DNA of 64,000 nucleotides from Alphaproteobacteria bacterium (GTDB lineage Bacteria; Pseudomonadota; Alphaproteobacteria; Micropepsales; Micropepsaceae), in the NCBI GenBank assembly GCA_023259375.1, contig JAHFQC010000020.1:1-64000 (forward strand), in the 5' to 3' direction. The notes under the pieces are model-generated. The model worked only from the letters and a program-made list of their open reading frames with translations, did no database searches and had not been told where the DNA came from. Every line of letters begins with the position of its first letter. The stretch's first letter is position 1. Position numbers and translations under genes: made by a program. Of this stretch, positions 16,930 to 24,899 are shown in pieces.

Positions 16930-17706
16930 ATGGCCAATCTCACTCATATCGATGAAACCGGGGCTGCTCGTATGGTTGACGTTTCGGGCAAAGAGCCCAC
17001 CGAGCGCGAAGCGCAAGCCGAAGCCGTGATCGTGCTCAGCGCGGAAGCGTTCGAGGCCGTCACCTCCGGCGAGGCGCCCAAAGGCGACGTGCTGGCGGCG
17101 GCGCGCATTGCCGGCATCATGGCGGCGAAGAAAACGCCCGAACTGATCCCGCTCTGCCACAACATCCCGCTCAGCAAGGCCGAGGTCGCGTTCGAGAATC
17201 TTCCCGACAAGCACGCCATCCGCATTATCGCCACCGCCAAGACCACCGGACGTACCGGCGTCGAGATGGAGGCGCTGACCGCCGCCTCGGTCGCCGCCCT
17301 CACCGTCTACGACATGACCAAAGCCATCGACAAAGCCGCGGTGATCGAAAGCGTACGGCTGGTGTCCAAATCCGGCGGCAAGAGCGGGCCATTTACCGCC
17401 CCGCCGTACCGCTCGGCACGCAAGACGGCCGTAGCGCCGAACCGCCGTCCCTCCGCCTTGATGGGCGAAGTCGCCGCGCCGACCGTAACCCCTTCGGCCG
17501 ATGCCCAGGTCGCAACCAAGACCGCGGCGTTCCGCAATTTCATGACCACTCATCACCTTCGCGCTACCGAATGGGCCAAGAAGGCCGGCGTTCCAGCGTC
17601 GCAAGTGTATGCGTTCCTGACGGGACGGTTGCGGGCGCTGCCCGACGATGTCATTCAGAAGCTGGCGCAAGCCGCTCAAGTCAGGCCGGAGGACATGTTC
17701 CGATGA
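16930..17706 (+). CDS. moaC: Cyclic pyranopterin monophosphate synthase MoaC with extra C-terminal HTH-like domain
   Basis: Residues 1-160 are a full MoaC, the enzyme that makes cyclic pyranopterin monophosphate in molybdenum cofactor synthesis: LIPLCHNIP at 72-80, Lys51, Asp128 and Lys131 (YDMTKAIDK) keep the numbering of the well-studied enzyme. MoaC is normally about 160 residues, yet this protein has 258. A Pro/Ala/Thr-rich linker (161-197) leads to about 60 residues ([20 protein letters not shown] onward) with the helix pattern of a Cro/C1-like helix-turn-helix: [19 protein letters not shown], then [12 protein letters not shown]. The frame is continuous and ends in an ATGA overlap with moeA, so the extension is translated. 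Its role is unknown. Confidence 0.93.
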   Translation: MANLTHIDETGAARMVDVSGKEPTEREAQAEAVIVLSAEAFEAVTSGEAPKGDVLAAARIAGIMAAKKTPELIPLCHNIPLSKAEVAFENLPDKHAIRIIATAKTTGRTGVEMEALTAASVAALTVYDMTKAIDKAAVIESVRLVSKSGGKSGPFTAPPYRSARKTAVAPNRRPSALMGEVAAPTVTPSADAQVATKTAAFRNFMTTHHLRATEWAKKAGVPASQVYAFLTGRLRALPDDVIQKLAQAAQVRPEDMFR

Positions 17707-18917
17707 TCAGTGTCGAAGAAGCCCAAGCCAGGGTCATCGCGGCCTTCAAGCCGATCGATACGGAGCATGAAGACCTTTCCCATTTCGCCGGACGAGTGGC
17801 GGCGGAGGACATCAAGGCGGTGGTCGACAATCCGCCGGCCCCGATTGCGACCGTTAACGGCTATGCGGTGCGCCAGGGCGACGGCGAAGGCGTGCGCAAG
17901 ATCGTCGGGCGCTCGACCCCCGGCCACCCTTATCGCGCCACCGTCGGCACCAACGAAGCGGTACGCATCGTCATCGGCGGCGTGCTGCCCGAGGGAACCG
18001 ACGCCATCGCGTTCCGCGAGGACCCGATCGAGGGCAGCGACGAGATGCAGTTCTCGTATTCCGCCGCGCACCCCGAGCACATCCGCGAGGCCGGTCTCGA
18101 TTTCAAGGCCGGTTCGGTACTCGTGCCGGCGGGCAAGCGGGTCACCGCCCGCGACATGGCGGTTCTCGCTTCCGGTGGTGTCACGCAGGCGAAAATGCGC
18201 CGCCGTCCGCGGGTCGCGATTGCCTCGGTCGGCGATGAACTCTACGCACCAGGCGCCGAACGGCGTCCTGGCGGCATCTACGCCTCGACCGGCTACGGCC
18301 TGTCGGCGATGATCGCCAATTGGGGCGGCGCGCCGTGCGATTTCGGCATCCTCGAAGACAATGCGCAGGAAATCGCCACCATTGCCGATGCCGATGCCGA
18401 ACTAGTGGTGACGCTCGGCGGTCATTCGGTCGGCGATACCGAGCTGATCGCCCGCGCCCTCGGCAGCACCGATTTCAGCATGGAGACCTGGCCCGTCGCC
18501 TATCGCCCCGGCCGTCCGCTGTTGTTCGGACAGCTTGGCGGCACGCCGATGCTGGGCTTCCCCGGCAATCCGGCCTCGGCCCTCGTTTGCGCCCTGCTGT
18601 TCATCCGCCCCAGCCTCGACGTCATGCTGGGTACCAACCAGAACACCTGCAGCCTGCCGCAGCGCTTCAAATGCGGCTGCCACAACATGACCGCGCGCCT
18701 CACCGCCGAGCTGCCCGCCACCGACGGCCGCAAGACCTACGTCCGCGCCCGCCTCGTCATGCAGGGCGGCGAAGTGTGGGCCGAGCCATATCCGATTTTG
18801 GAATATCCGATGCTGTCGGTGCTGGCCAAGGCCGACGCCCTGGTGGTGCTGCCGCCCAACGGCCCGGCGGCCAAATCCGGCGACGTCGTCGAGATCATTC
18901 CGCTCGACGGGTACTGA
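17703..18917 (+). CDS. moeA: Molybdopterin molybdotransferase
   Basis: A 404-residue MoeA that inserts molybdate into adenylylated molybdopterin. Recognisable parts are [10 protein letters not shown] near the N-terminus, VGDEL in the MPT-binding domain, [15 protein letters not shown] (the GG-S-GD motif) and [13 protein letters not shown]. The ATG at 17703 overlaps moaC by four bases (ATGA); reading frames extending further upstream lie inside moaC and are not needed. In many alphaproteobacteria lexA follows directly; here about 6 kb of other genes intervene. Confidence 0.95.
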   Translation: MISVEEAQARVIAAFKPIDTEHEDLSHFAGRVAAEDIKAVVDNPPAPIATVNGYAVRQGDGEGVRKIVGRSTPGHPYRATVGTNEAVRIVIGGVLPEGTDAIAFREDPIEGSDEMQFSYSAAHPEHIREAGLDFKAGSVLVPAGKRVTARDMAVLASGGVTQAKMRRRPRVAIASVGDELYAPGAERRPGGIYASTGYGLSAMIANWGGAPCDFGILEDNAQEIATIADADAELVVTLGGHSVGDTELIARALGSTDFSMETWPVAYRPGRPLLFGQLGGTPMLGFPGNPASALVCALLFIRPSLDVMLGTNQNTCSLPQRFKCGCHNMTARLTAELPATDGRKTYVRARLVMQGGEVWAEPYPILEYPMLSVLAKADALVVLPPNGPAAKSGDVVEIIPLDGY

Positions 18918-19013
18918 TACAGTTTACGCCGTCTTACCGCGCAAACACCTCGAGTGTTCCACGAAGGGGGACAACAACTTCGCGCTGTGCATGAGTTCTG
19001 CGTTCATCTTCTG

Positions 19014-19042
19014 TTGACGCTTCCGAGCACGAAAATTTTAAC
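19014..19042 (+). promoter_or_regulatory. Possible promoter of the MFS transporter gene
   Basis: TTGACG (19014-19019), 17 bases, then TTTAAC (19037-19042), some 50 bases before the ATG at 19090. The -35 is overlapped by GTTCATCTTCTGTTG (19002-19016), a one-mismatch version of the alphaproteobacterial LexA site; such near matches are common by chance, so I do not claim SOS control. Confidence 0.35.
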
Positions 19043-19089
19043 GCCTGAAGACAGATTATTCTCCTGATAAAACGCACCGGGGGGTGCAT

Positions 19090-20373
19090 ATGCCGGGAGA
19101 AGCACGTCAGAGCGTGAAGCGGTATCCGCTTGCTTTTGCGCTGACCGTTTCCCTGTTCGCCATTTGGGGTGGCGCGCACCGTATCTTCGGCATCGTCTCG
19201 CCCCAGTTCGAGCGGTTCTTCACGCTCAGCTACCTGCAGTCTTCGATCATCCTTCTCAGCTTGAATGTCAGCTATCTTCTGATCGCGTTACCGGTCGGAC
19301 TTTTTCTGCGCCGCTTCGGCTGCAAGCTCGGACTGATTTCGGGACTTCTCTTCTTCGCCTTGGGCGCGCTGGTGCTTTATCCCGCCGTCCTCCGGCATCA
19401 AGTGCTGTTCCACTTGGTTTCGGTGGTCGTCACCGGTATCGGCTGGGCATTTCTCGAAGTCGGCGCCAACACATTGATCGTGCGCATGGGGTCGCCGGCG
19501 ACGGCCATCCGGCGTCTCAACTTCGCGCAGTGCTTCTATCCCGTCGGCCTGATCGTGGCGAACCTGTTTGCGCCGGAATTCACGCTGCCGCCGCACAATG
19601 CCGAGTTCGGCCAGTTCGTCAATGTCATCGTCCGGCCCTATGTCGTCGGCGGGTTGGGCGCCCTGTTGTTCACCCTCATCATGGAAAGCGTCGAATTTCC
19701 CGCCGTTGCCAACCAGCGGCCGCCGCGCGGGTCGCGGGCGATCGACGACCTGAAGCTGCTCCGGCAAAATACGGCATTCCGCAACGGCCTCGCCGCATTC
19801 GTGATCTATTCGGCCGCTGTGGCTTGCCTGTGGAGTTCGACCATTCCATACGCCCGGCACGTCCTCGGCGTGCCGCCCGCCGCCGGCTGGGTGATTTTTT
19901 CGATGATGACTTGGTGTCTGTTGGGCGCCGGACGGATCGTCGGCACGGTGCTGATGGGCCGCATCGATCCGATCCGCCTGCTCGCCGTTTTCGCCGCGTT
20001 CGCCACAGCGCTGTGCGCAATTCCGGCATTCGACCACAGCGTCGTCGGACTTGTCTGCCTGCTGGGCGTCAGTTTCTTTGTTTCCATCCTGTTCCCGACC
20101 CTCTTTGCCCGGACCATAAAAGACCTTGGCCCGCAGGCGACGATCGGTGCCGGTGTGCTCGTGGCCGGATCGGGACTGGGTGGCGTCATCGGCATCATTG
20201 CGCAGCGCACGATGGCGGGCTTCCCCGGCTTCGTTCACGTCAGCTTGGCGCTGGCCGGTCTCGGTTTCGGACTGGTGTTGCGCTACGCCGTCTCCCAGAA
20301 CACAGCAGCGCGTGATCGTGCCGAAACCCAGCCGGACAGCAATGCCAAGCTCACCGCGCAGCCGGATTGCTGA
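19090..20373 (+). CDS. MFS transporter, FHS/FucP-like sugar permease
   Basis: A 427-residue protein with about twelve membrane spans. The start of the first span (FALTVSLFAIWGGAHRIFGI), the YLLIALPVGLFLRRFGCKLG loop after span 2 and LNFAQCFYPVGLIVANLF fit the fucose/glucose-galactose:H+ symporter family, where this last segment reads NFAQSFNPVG or similar. The substrate cannot be set. ATG at 19090 has GGGGGG just before it; an in-frame GTG two codons earlier is less likely. It begins the group of accessory genes between moeA and lexA. Confidence 0.82.
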   Translation: MPGEARQSVKRYPLAFALTVSLFAIWGGAHRIFGIVSPQFERFFTLSYLQSSIILLSLNVSYLLIALPVGLFLRRFGCKLGLISGLLFFALGALVLYPAVLRHQVLFHLVSVVVTGIGWAFLEVGANTLIVRMGSPATAIRRLNFAQCFYPVGLIVANLFAPEFTLPPHNAEFGQFVNVIVRPYVVGGLGALLFTLIMESVEFPAVANQRPPRGSRAIDDLKLLRQNTAFRNGLAAFVIYSAAVACLWSSTIPYARHVLGVPPAAGWVIFSMMTWCLLGAGRIVGTVLMGRIDPIRLLAVFAAFATALCAIPAFDHSVVGLVCLLGVSFFVSILFPTLFARTIKDLGPQATIGAGVLVAGSGLGGVIGIIAQRTMAGFPGFVHVSLALAGLGFGLVLRYAVSQNTAARDRAETQPDSNAKLTAQPDC

Positions 20374-20402
20374 TCGCTCGCCGGTCGCCCTAGCCTTGTC
20401 TC

Positions 20403-20708
20403 CTAAGCGGAAAGTCGCCGCTGCTGCATGGCCCTGACTGCGACGGGATAGCGGCGCACGTAAATCACGCCGGCCGACACGTCCTTGCTGTCGTCGTATT
20501 CGCAAGCGACGAGTTCCTCGTCCTTCCAGGGCTCGAGCGTTTCGGGTGCGCCGGGCGGCAGATCGACGTGGGTCGCACGCGCTACGGCGCGCCGGGCTTC
20601 GTATTCATCACCGGCTCGGATCCACAGACAATACGGACGCATCGAAGAAGCGCGCCACTGCGCACTTGTTTCAGTCCCTGCACGAGGTGTGAGGCGAAAG
20701 ACCGGCAT
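20403..20708 (-). CDS. Small unknown cytoplasmic protein
   Basis: A 101-residue protein without a signal peptide or membrane span. Centre: RPYCLWIRAGDEYEARRAV, then EPWKDEELVACEYDDS and AGVIYVRRYPVAV. AGGAG lies about 8 bases before the ATG at 20708, which supports the start. It begins 2 bases after the stop of the small membrane protein gene, so the two form an operon. I do not recognise the family. Confidence 0.65.
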   Translation of the reverse strand: MPVFRLTPRAGTETSAQWRASSMRPYCLWIRAGDEYEARRAVARATHVDLPPGAPETLEPWKDEELVACEYDDSKDVSAGVIYVRRYPVAVRAMQQRRLSA

Positions 20709-20710
20709 CT

Positions 20711-21007
20711 TCAGTCTCCTTGCGAAAAGACCAGTTCATCGGACGCACGCGGCTCAGGCACGAGATGAAACCCGCCCCACAACAGAAGCGGGAACGTGAC
20801 CAGCAGGGTGTAGGAATGCCAGCGGCAAAACGCGAACAGCGCAGGTGCTACTTCAACAAATCCGCTGCCCGTTGCCGCAAAATAATGGCCCTGTACGACA
20901 TGCCCATACAGAACGTCCCCACCGGCTACCAACGTGGCGAGAGTATAGACCAGGTAGTTCGCCACCCCCAGTCCGATCGCCCAACGGTAGAAAAATTGCC
21001 TGTTCAT
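20711..21007 (-). CDS. Small unknown membrane protein
   Basis: A 98-residue protein with two or three hydrophobic stretches: WAIGLGVANYLVYTLATLVA, a middle segment with GFVEVAPALFAF, and YTLLVTFPLLLWGGFHLV. It probably sits in the inner membrane with a short acidic C-terminus. The ribosome site before the ATG at 21007 is weak. It is followed after 2 bases by another small unknown gene. Confidence 0.6.
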   Translation of the reverse strand: MNRQFFYRWAIGLGVANYLVYTLATLVAGGDVLYGHVVQGHYFAATGSGFVEVAPALFAFCRWHSYTLLVTFPLLLWGGFHLVPEPRASDELVFSQGD

Positions 21008-21313
21008 GCCGCGCCGTAAGTAACTTTACCTACTCACGAAGGCTCACATAGCTCGCGCACTGGTGGCAAGTGCGACGCGGTCTAGTGTGCAGGTGGAAGC
21101 GGACCAAGTTTTGGCAGTCATACTCATCAGGGCTGATGCGACATGCATCATTTCTGAGAGCTTGCCTTTGCATTTCGTGAGTTGACGCGACAGGTTGACG
21201 CCCGCTGTGACATGCACAGGTATAGCTGCCGCGAAAGGGTTCCCGGCATCGTCCGTGTACAGACGAATTGGAATCGGGCAGCATCAGAAGCCACCCGATT
21301 CCGTAATATCAGA
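21008..21313. other. Gene-free gap with hairpins
   Basis: About 300 bases with no believable gene; short frames here lack ribosome sites. The main structure is a 9-bp perfect stem, GGAATCGGG (21270-21278) with CCCGATTCC (21294-21302), just after the stop of the minus-strand membrane protein gene at 21314. It may act as a transcription terminator or an RNA end, though no strong T-run follows. A smaller hairpin, CATCA-GGGC-TGATG, lies near 21126-21139. Confidence 0.5.
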
Positions 21314-21907
21314 TCACTTTTTGGCCGGAGCCGGAGCAGCTTTCACCGGCGCAGGAGCGGCCTTCGCTGGCGGCGGCGGCGGAACCGCAGCTTCTGGTGC
21401 GGGGACCACGGTCGCTTCAGCGGGCGGCGGCGGGGCCGGCGGCTTGGGAAGTTCGGCGACTTGCTTCAACGCTACGCAGCCATCCGGCGTGCAGAACTGC
21501 ACCGTGCCGGTGAAACGGTCGACGGTGTAGAGCGCGCCTTCGTTGGGGATGACCTGCATCCGTCCGACGATCAAGAACGTCACCGCCAAGGCAATGACGC
21601 CGCCGATGAGAGCGAGCCAGATTTCCGTCGTAATGGATTCGACGATGGCGCCCGCGCCGATCACGATCAGGCCGATGATGATATAGGGCAATGCTTCTGC
21701 GATATGCCCGTTGAAAAGATCGCGGAACTGCCACGCCGCGACGGCACAACCGAGAAACACGAGACCGAGAATTCCGAAAACCAGCCGAACAGTCCACGGC
21801 GTCGTCGTGCTCGACACCGTTTCGATGCGCTCGACTTCCACTTCGTCGTGGTGATGGTGGTGCGCCTCGACGTCTTGGGCAACGGCCTCGACTTTATCTT
21901 CACTCAT
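21314..21907 (-). CDS. Unknown membrane protein with His-rich head and Pro/Ala-rich tail
   Basis: A 197-residue protein. GGAGGGGG eight bases before the ATG at 21907 sets the start firmly. The first 30 residues are acidic and contain HHHHHDEVEVERIE; two or three spans follow (VRLVFGILGLVFLGCAVAAW, ALPYIIIGLIVIGAGAIV, EIWLALIGGVIALAVTFLIV). A soluble portion with QFCTPDGCVALKQV (two cysteines in a short loop) precedes a tail of PPPPA/PAPAKK repeats. The His cluster might bind metal, but that is a guess. Not recognised as a known family. Confidence 0.65.
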   Translation of the reverse strand: MSEDKVEAVAQDVEAHHHHHDEVEVERIETVSSTTTPWTVRLVFGILGLVFLGCAVAAWQFRDLFNGHIAEALPYIIIGLIVIGAGAIVESITTEIWLALIGGVIALAVTFLIVGRMQVIPNEGALYTVDRFTGTVQFCTPDGCVALKQVAELPKPPAPPPPAEATVVPAPEAAVPPPPPAKAAPAPVKAAPAPAKK

Positions 21908-22151
21908 GAACAACCCCCTCCAAAGGGCGCTACGCGCGCCAGCCTGTGCGAACAGTGTACGATAAAATTGGCAGAAATGTTTCTGGAGATTATTTGCGAA
22001 TTGTTCTGAGCCGCAATCGGCCTGCAAATGCCATGAAGATGAACCTTACCTGAAGGACGGCCCCAGACTGCGTTCAGGCGGGATGGCTCAAGCTCCTCTC
22101 CATCAAATCAGGCTCCAGAGTTGGAGCCGAAATCAGGGATGGAGAACTCCC

Positions 22152-22538
22152 ATGAAACGTCTGATGAGCGCCGCCCTTGCACTGGCTTTGTTGAGCGGGA
22201 CTACCGCTAGTGCCGATCCGTGGGGGTATGGCCCGCGTGGCGGTCATCACGAACGCTATGACCGTGGCTGGGACCACCGCCGCCATCACGATGACGGTGC
22301 CGGAACTGCGGTCGCCGTGGGTGTCGGCCTCCTCGCCCTGACGGCGATCATTGCTGCCGCGGATAACGATCGCCAAGAGACGCGCGCCCAGGCTTACGAC
22401 TATCCGCCGCCGCCTCCCCCGCCCAGCTATCAGGACCGCTATTACGGCCCAGCGCCGGGCGACGACCGTGACTACCGCGGCCCCGAGTACCAGAACCAGC
22501 CATCCTATGACGATGGCTATGGTCGCGACCGCCAGTAA
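22152..22538 (+). CDS. Small secreted Gly/His/Tyr/Asp-rich protein
   Basis: A 128-residue protein with a clear signal peptide (MKRLMSAALALALLSGTTAS, cut likely after ASA). The mature part has a His/Arg/Asp-rich stretch (GGHHERYDRGWDHRRHHDDG), one hydrophobic segment (AVAVGVGLLALTAIIAAAD) and a Pro then Tyr/Asp-rich end. GGAG lies 9 bases before the ATG at 22152. A strong terminator follows. Function unknown; the low-complexity exported style is common in alphaproteobacteria. Confidence 0.7.
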   Translation: MKRLMSAALALALLSGTTASADPWGYGPRGGHHERYDRGWDHRRHHDDGAGTAVAVGVGLLALTAIIAAADNDRQETRAQAYDYPPPPPPPSYQDRYYGPAPGDDRDYRGPEYQNQPSYDDGYGRDRQ

Positions 22539-22556
22539 CCGAACTCCGTAGCTTGG

Positions 22557-22597
22557 GCCGGCGCGGTCGCCCAACTTCCCGCGCCGGCTGCTTTTTT
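22557..22597 (+). terminator. Rho-independent terminator of the secreted-protein gene
   Basis: GCCGGCGCGG (22557-22566) pairs perfectly with CCGCGCCGGC (22579-22588) around a 12-base loop and is followed within 3 bases by TTTTTT (22592-22597). Confidence 0.85.
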
Positions 22598-22701
22598 ATT
22601 CGGCGGCCCCAGATATTCGATACAGCCGGTTTCCCACGAAATTAACCCGCCGCTTACCCTATCGTCCCAGTATCCCCCTGTCTGTTTTGAAGGACATGGG
22701 C

Positions 22702-23247
22702 ATGTTTTCCGGCATTCGCATGGTTCCGCTTCTGGCGCTGGTAATCGCTGGAGGCTGCGCGTCTAAACCGCCCGCCTATCAGATTCTGACGCCGTTTCTC
22801 GACACCGATTTCCAGACTTGGAACAAGCCCGGCCCCTACACCGTGAGCGGCCAGACCTCTTACAAGCTCCCCGATGGGCGCGTGATTACCTGCGCCGGCG
22901 AAAGCGTCTCGCTGATGCCGCTGACCGGCTACAACATGGAACTGTCGAAACTGTTGGAGACCGGCAAAGGCTTTCCGCCGAATTACGAGCGCCGCGCCCA
23001 CAAATACGATCACAAAGCCCTGTGCGACGGCGACGGCCGTTTCTCGATTTCCGGTATTCCCTCGCTGAACTGGCTTTTGATCACACGCGTGAGCTGGCAG
23101 GTCCTCACGGATGACAAGGACGACGAACCCATCGTCAAGCGCGGCTGGCTCTACCAGGAAATCACCATCGACGGCGCCGACAAATCGATCACTCTGTCGA
23201 ACGACGATTTCGTCGCGGACAGGACGTCGCGGCCCAGAACTAGATAG
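22702..23247 (+). CDS. Unknown lipoprotein
   Basis: A 181-residue protein with a lipoprotein-type signal: MFSGIRMVPLLALVIAGGC, with the lipidated cysteine at residue 19 (AGGC is a slightly off-consensus lipobox). The mature part contains YTVSGQTSYKLPDGRVITC and SWQVLTDDKDDEPIVKRGWL, suggesting a small beta-rich domain. AAGGA lies seven bases before the ATG at 22702, which is preferred over ATG 22696. Function not recognised. The gene converges on the cupin gene. Confidence 0.7.
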   Translation: MFSGIRMVPLLALVIAGGCASKPPAYQILTPFLDTDFQTWNKPGPYTVSGQTSYKLPDGRVITCAGESVSLMPLTGYNMELSKLLETGKGFPPNYERRAHKYDHKALCDGDGRFSISGIPSLNWLLITRVSWQVLTDDKDDEPIVKRGWLYQEITIDGADKSITLSNDDFVADRTSRPRTR

Positions 23248-23343
23248 ATTTTCCGCCTCCTCGCGCGCGGCAAACTATCCACTCGCCCGTAGAGCGTTGG
23301 GAGAAGTGCCGTGCGTGGCACGGCGAAGAGGGCTACCGCCCGT

Positions 23344-23676
23344 TCAATCAACGATGAACAGCTTGCAGCCCGTCTCGGTGTGGCTCTGGTGCGGATTGTC
23401 GGCGTCGTCACTCGCCATGTAGCCCATCCCCGGCTTGAGCACGAACGAGCGGCCATCTTTCAGCTCTGCCGTCATCTCGCCCTCGACGATCAGAAGCACG
23501 TGCCCGCGCGCGCACCAATGATCGGCCCGATAGCCCGGCGAATACTCGACCATCCGCACCCTGAGATCGCCCGCATTCATCGTCCGCCAGATCGCCGTGC
23601 CGGTCTCGCCGGGATACTCCACGCCCGGAACGCTCGACCAATCGATGGCGGTGAATGGAAAGGCGGGAATTTTCAT
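23344..23676 (-). CDS. Small cupin-fold protein (DHCW-type)
   Basis: A 110-residue single-domain cupin. The metal-site region ADHWCARGHVLLIVEGEM resembles the DHCW-motif cupin proteins, and LKPGMGYMASDDADNPHQSH gives the second cupin motif with its histidines. GGAG is about 8 bases before the ATG at 23676. No catalytic role is established for this group that I know of. It sits between an unknown lipoprotein gene and a 4-TM protein gene, with no visible functional link to either. Confidence 0.75.
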   Translation of the reverse strand: MKIPAFPFTAIDWSSVPGVEYPGETGTAIWRTMNAGDLRVRMVEYSPGYRADHWCARGHVLLIVEGEMTAELKDGRSFVLKPGMGYMASDDADNPHQSHTETGCKLFIVD

Positions 23677-23800
23677 GGTGCGGCTCCAAATAATAAAACC
23701 TGGTCCTCAACCTCTGAGAGGCACTCTCAATAGCCTGAGCTCTTCACAACTCCGTGTACGCTCAAGCATTCAAGCAGCTACAGAGGTGCACATGAAACTC

Positions 23801-24475
23801 CTAATTACGCGTTTCGCCTGGCGGCACGCGCGGAATGAAATGCCAATTCGATTGATCCGCACGAAAGTTCGTTTTCTGTTTCAACAGCTGCCATAATGCA
23901 AAACCGAATAACGCGAGAATGACCAAGAACGCCAAGATGAATACAACCTGGGGCGCCACGCAAGCAAAGTTGGTGAGAAAAATCACACATTCGTATGCAG
24001 AGAGAAACCCCCAGAATCCAACAAAAATCCAAGCAAGGACAAGGTTCACCCGCGAAACAGAATAACTCAACGTATTGTTTTTATTCCAAACAGTTTTGTG
24101 CAGTTTACCTTCAACATTGTCCTCAAGCATATCGATATGCTTTTCCCAATTTTCCTGCCAGAACTTCGACCCGGCCGCCACCAAGGCATTAGCCAGAGCA
24201 GTGAGCGTGCCCAGCAAAGGCAGAACAAAAACGAGCGGCGCAAAGTCTGAGGAAAAATCAGATTTAGCTACAAATCCAAGCGCCGCAAAAATCGCGATCT
24301 GATACCCCCAAAAATACGTTGCCCTTTTCCAGTGATGCTCAATTTCAAAGGACCTAAGTGAGTAGGCACGTGCTAGGGCTCTACTAACAAAATGACTGTT
24401 CGGATCGTCTTCCTTGTCCAAACGTACGTCATCAAAACCCAACTGCCGAAAATACTCTGCGCGACGATCACTCAC
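23801..24475 (-). CDS. Unknown four-span membrane protein
   Basis: A 224-residue protein. The start is GTG at 24475, because GGAGGGGG lies 5-8 bases upstream; an in-frame ATG at 24520 has no such site. The cytoplasmic head (SDRRAEYFRQLGFDDVRLDK) is followed by paired spans (YFWGYQIAIFAALGFVA; APLVFVLPLLGTLTALANAL), a middle helix FWQENWEKHIDMLEDN, and two more spans. The arrangement recalls RipA-like or SLATT-type four-span proteins, but I cannot confirm this. The coding region is visibly more A+T rich than neighbouring genes, which hints at recent acquisition. Confidence 0.65.
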   Translation of the reverse strand: MSDRRAEYFRQLGFDDVRLDKEDDPNSHFVSRALARAYSLRSFEIEHHWKRATYFWGYQIAIFAALGFVAKSDFSSDFAPLVFVLPLLGTLTALANALVAAGSKFWQENWEKHIDMLEDNVEGKLHKTVWNKNNTLSYSVSRVNLVLAWIFVGFWGFLSAYECVIFLTNFACVAPQVVFILAFLVILALFGFALWQLLKQKTNFRADQSNWHFIPRVPPGETRN

Positions 24476-24899
24476 GATCACCCCCTCCAACACCCAGTGA
24501 AGCCAGACTATCGCGAACATAAAGTGATGCGGCCATTATTGGATGCAAATGCATCTCACCCGCCACTAACTTGAATCGAAGCATCAGAGCACTACCTCTT
24601 GGTTCAGGTTGTGCCTCTTCCCCCATGAGGCCGCGCCCCTCAGGACTGAAATTAAAACCGAGAAACAAATGTACCAAGGAGGGTGATGGAAAAGACAATA
24701 GCCATAGGCGCCCTCGCGTTAGTTTCCAGTTTAGAACGATTCGATTTCGATTCTGGACGCCCGGCCTGCGGCGTGTCGGCTCGCCTTGCACGGGCATGTT
24801 GACGCCTTCAGGGAACTAAAGTAGAACGATTCTCCGTGTTTCGGATTTGTTCGCCGTCGCCGTTTGGGTGCCGGGGCGATCCAACGGAGGCAATTCGGA
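24476..24899. other. Intergenic region upstream of lexA
   Basis: About 420 bases without a supported gene; short frames at 24468-24819 on both strands have no ribosome site or recognisable sequence. The right end carries the lexA control region, with the LexA site at 24838-24852. The left part shares the raised A+T content of the four-span membrane protein gene. Confidence 0.5.
24838..24852 (+). promoter_or_regulatory. LexA/SOS box upstream of lexA
   Basis: GTTTCGGATTTGTTC reads GTTT-N7-GTTC, one mismatch from the alphaproteobacterial consensus GTTC-N7-GTTC, and lies about 48 bases before the lexA ATG. Autoregulation of lexA is general, so the position gives weight to an otherwise imperfect match. 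Confidence 0.6.

Noticed and set aside
19002-19016. Near-match LexA site (GTTC-N7-GTTG) at the MFS transporter promoter
   Set aside because: One-mismatch versions are expected dozens of times by chance in 64 kb on both strands; no other SOS link.
21030-21284. 84-codon frame on the minus strand
   Set aside because: Cys/Arg/His-rich with no start signal, and it covers the hairpin after the 21314 gene.
24468-24819. Short frames on both strands upstream of lexA
   Set aside because: No ribosome sites, no recognisable sequence, and they overlap each other.
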